NCBI RefSeq assembly: GCF_012985205.1
Contig: NZ_JABEKS010000004.1
Coordinates: 1 to 64,000, forward strand
Origin: Planctomonas sp. JC2975
GTDB taxonomy: Bacteria > Actinomycetota > Actinomycetes > Actinomycetales > Microbacteriaceae
Direction of reading: 5' to 3'
DNA length: 64,000 bases
Position numbers and translations under genes: made by a program
The notes under the pieces: model-generated
What the model saw: the letters and a program-made list of their open reading frames with translations, nothing else
The model's database searches: none
Told to the model about the DNA's origin: nothing
In this document: positions 62,732 to 64,000 of the stretch, piece after piece
How positions within the stretch are numbered: position 1 is the first letter of the stretch
How the letters are laid out: the number at the start of each line of letters is the position of its first letter

Positions 62732-63082
62732 TCAGTGCTTCACGAGCGGAATGACCTCGACGCCGCTGTGATCGGCGCGCGTCTCGGCCAGCAACGACGC
62801 GAGTTCGACGGCGTCCGCCTTCTCAGGCACGTCGATCAGGTAGAAGCCGCCGATCATCTCCTTGGTCTCGGCGAAGGGTCCGTCCACCACCTTCTTGCGG
62901 CCGCCGATCGTACGAACGGTCGTCCGTGCGGCCGTTCCCTCCAACTCGCCGGAGGAGCGGATGGCGTCGCCCGCCTTCGCCCAGAATGCCCGGTGAGCGT
63001 CGTCGATTTCCTGGCGCTGCGGCTCCGTCAGGGTCGCCCACCGCTCCTCGACGCCCACCATCACCAGCAGAAACTCGGCCAT
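62732..63082 (-). CDS. YCII-related (DGPF-domain) protein
   Basis: A 116-residue protein of the YCII/DGPF superfamily: MAEFLLVMVGVEERWATLTE at the start and VVDGPFAETKEMIGGFYLID, with the DGPF motif, in the middle. Such proteins often sit beside sigma factors of the ECF type, here 2.6 kb from ECF41. A ferredoxin-like fold is expected. Function unknown. Confidence 0.88.
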   Translation of the reverse strand: MAEFLLVMVGVEERWATLTEPQRQEIDDAHRAFWAKAGDAIRSSGELEGTAARTTVRTIGGRKKVVDGPFAETKEMIGGFYLIDVPEKADAVELASLLAETRADHSGVEVIPLVKH

Positions 63083-63280
63083 GTCGTTCTCCCATCTCGG
63101 GCGCGGATCGATCGTCCGCGCTTCGGCTGCCGGTCCCGATCATGTGTGGGCCGGCACACCCTGACGTCGAACGGCTCGGAGGGGAATCCGACAAACGGTC
63201 TTCCGACGAATCCCGAGGTGGCAGACGGACCGGGAGATGCACCTCGAGGTCTCGTCCTGCAGCGACCCCGAGGATCGGAC

Positions 63281-63451
63281 CTAATCGAGCTTCGAGATCA
63301 CGTGCACCGGGATGGCGAATGCCAGTGCGATCGCAATGATGCCGGCGAAGAACGTGACGCCCTCCCAGCCGGTCACCTGGTCAGCGAATCCGAAAAGCGC
63401 CAGTCCACCCAGGAAAAGCACGAACGACACGATCAGTGCCACGACATTCAT
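63281..63451 (-). CDS. Small two-helix membrane protein
   Basis: A 56-residue protein with two transmembrane segments (VVALIVSFVLFLGGLALFGF; VTFFAGIIAIALAFAIPVHV) and a short polar end. The ATG at 63451 has AGGAG 9 bases upstream. Function unknown. It is too short to appear in coarse gene lists but has good coding features. Confidence 0.65.
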   Translation of the reverse strand: MNVVALIVSFVLFLGGLALFGFADQVTGWEGVTFFAGIIAIALAFAIPVHVISKLD

Positions 63452-63795
63452 TCGGATCACTCCTGTCTCAGGGCATCGTGACTCGGATGCCTCCCTCGAT
63501 CCAAAATACGGCATTCGCGGCCACACGCGGAGGGTGCGGCGAGACGGATCCTGTCGTTCTGGTAGCGCTTTCCAGCGATATGTCGCGCTTGCGAGCAAAT
63601 ACGCGGAATGGGGCGGAAAGGGGGTTCTATCCGAGCGCGATCCTCGCTATTCTGGCCCACACGGGGGCACGAGGTCGGTGGATGGGACCTCACCCGAATC
63701 GCCAGCGGTGAACACCGCACTTCGGTCGCTGACCGCGACCGTCGTTTTCGTGAGTGCAAGTCCAATGCAAGTCCTCAGTGGGGGGAGGAGCGTCA
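63452..63795. other. Intergenic region with LacI-like element
   Basis: This gap between divergent genes holds no gene. TGGTAGCGCTTTCCA (63560-63574) resembles an imperfect LacI/CelR-type operator. A plus-strand TATTCT (63648-63653) could be a -10 box. Neither is strong. Confidence 0.35.
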
Positions 63796-64000
63796 GTGCT
63801 AGACGAGCAGGTGGTCACGACGGAGACACACGTCTTGCATCCGCACCGACACCTGCTCATCAGCGGCGTCATCGCCGCACTGGCCCTCACCACCCCGGTC
63901 TTCGCCGTCGCGTACTGGCTCACCATCTCCGCCGGGACCTGGCCGATCGTCATCGTCGTCCATCTCGTGGCCGTGCTGATCAGTGCGTTCGTCGTGCTGC
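63796..64000 (+). CDS. Membrane protein, N-terminal part (cut by window end)
   Basis: Only the first 68 codons are in the window. The GTG at 63796 has GGGGGAGGAG 5 bases upstream. A polar, His-rich start (TETHVLHPHRHLL) is followed by two hydrophobic segments (ISGVIAALALTTPVFAVAYW and WPIVIVVHLVAVLISAFVVL). The family cannot be decided from this part. Confidence 0.7.
   Translation, partial: MLDEQVVTTETHVLHPHRHLLISGVIAALALTTPVFAVAYWLTISAGTWPIVIVVHLVAVLISAFVVL

Overview
This 64 kb window comes from a high-GC Actinobacterium, very probably Microbacteriaceae (Leifsonia/Humibacter-like). The evidence is the codon use (frequent GCATCC-type clusters), the many 4-base ATGA/GTGA gene overlaps, F420-type oxidoreductases, a BioQ/BioYMN biotin module and an actinobacterial SRP RNA. 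No species is claimed. The window starts just upstream of a ribosomal RNA operon that runs leftward out of the window; only its promoter and boxA-type leader are inside.

Layout. (1) 0.6-9.0 kb: L-arabinose use. It has araD-araB-araA, a divergent LacI regulator, a second LacI regulator and a divergent GH127 beta-L-arabinofuranosidase, each with visible operator-like palindromes. (2) 9-14.4 kb: HtrA-type protease, recR, dnaX, and three tandem 80-bp hairpin repeats upstream of dnaX. (3) 14.6-18.1 kb: a translationally coupled trio of flavin monooxygenase, bile-acid/sodium-symporter-family transporter and SDR dehydrogenase. (4) 18.3-24.5 kb: ackA, pta and phosphoketolase. With region 1 this gives a full route from L-arabinose through xylulose-5-phosphate to acetyl phosphate, acetate and ATP. 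(5) 24.75-25.13 kb: SRP RNA and tRNA-Ser(GGA).

(6) 25.1-31.8 kb: a decayed element at the tRNA-Ser 3' end. It holds an integrase remnant lacking a catalytic arginine, an IS256-family remnant, a YefM/YoeB-type toxin-antitoxin pair, small membrane proteins, pseudogene fragments and DUF1269/DUF6325-type proteins. (7) 31.9-36.5 kb: a string of small regulators (an HTH-WCX protein without a WYL domain, two TetR, one MerR) with neighbouring small proteins and palindromic operators. (8) 36.5-41.7 kb: BioQ and three tandem TGAAC-N3-GTTCA operators driving one overlapping operon: bioY, MenE-like AMP ligase, atypical thiolase, bioM, bioN and a CHY zinc-finger protein.

(9) 41.8-52.9 kb: mixed single genes, a frameshifted secreted phosphatase, a hemerythrin protein, two molybdenum-cofactor oxidoreductases (one membrane-bound, one soluble with an FAD reductase and a DUF6510 protein), and an unknown protein with three internal repeats. 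(10) 52.95-59.1 kb: a compact catabolic-looking cluster (F420 LLM oxidoreductase, enoyl-CoA hydratase, GntR regulator, methylisocitrate-lyase-like enzyme, MBL hydrolase, alpha/beta hydrolase). Four intergenic TGTATACA palindromes mark it as one GntR regulon. (11) 59.2-64 kb: an ECF41/SigJ-type sigma factor with its FAD oxidoreductase, a SnoaL-like protein, VOC, YCII-type and small membrane proteins, and the start of a membrane protein cut by the window end.

The best candidates for undescribed biology are the TGTATACA-marked catabolic regulon and the BioQ operon carrying a ligase and a thiolase with altered catalytic positions.
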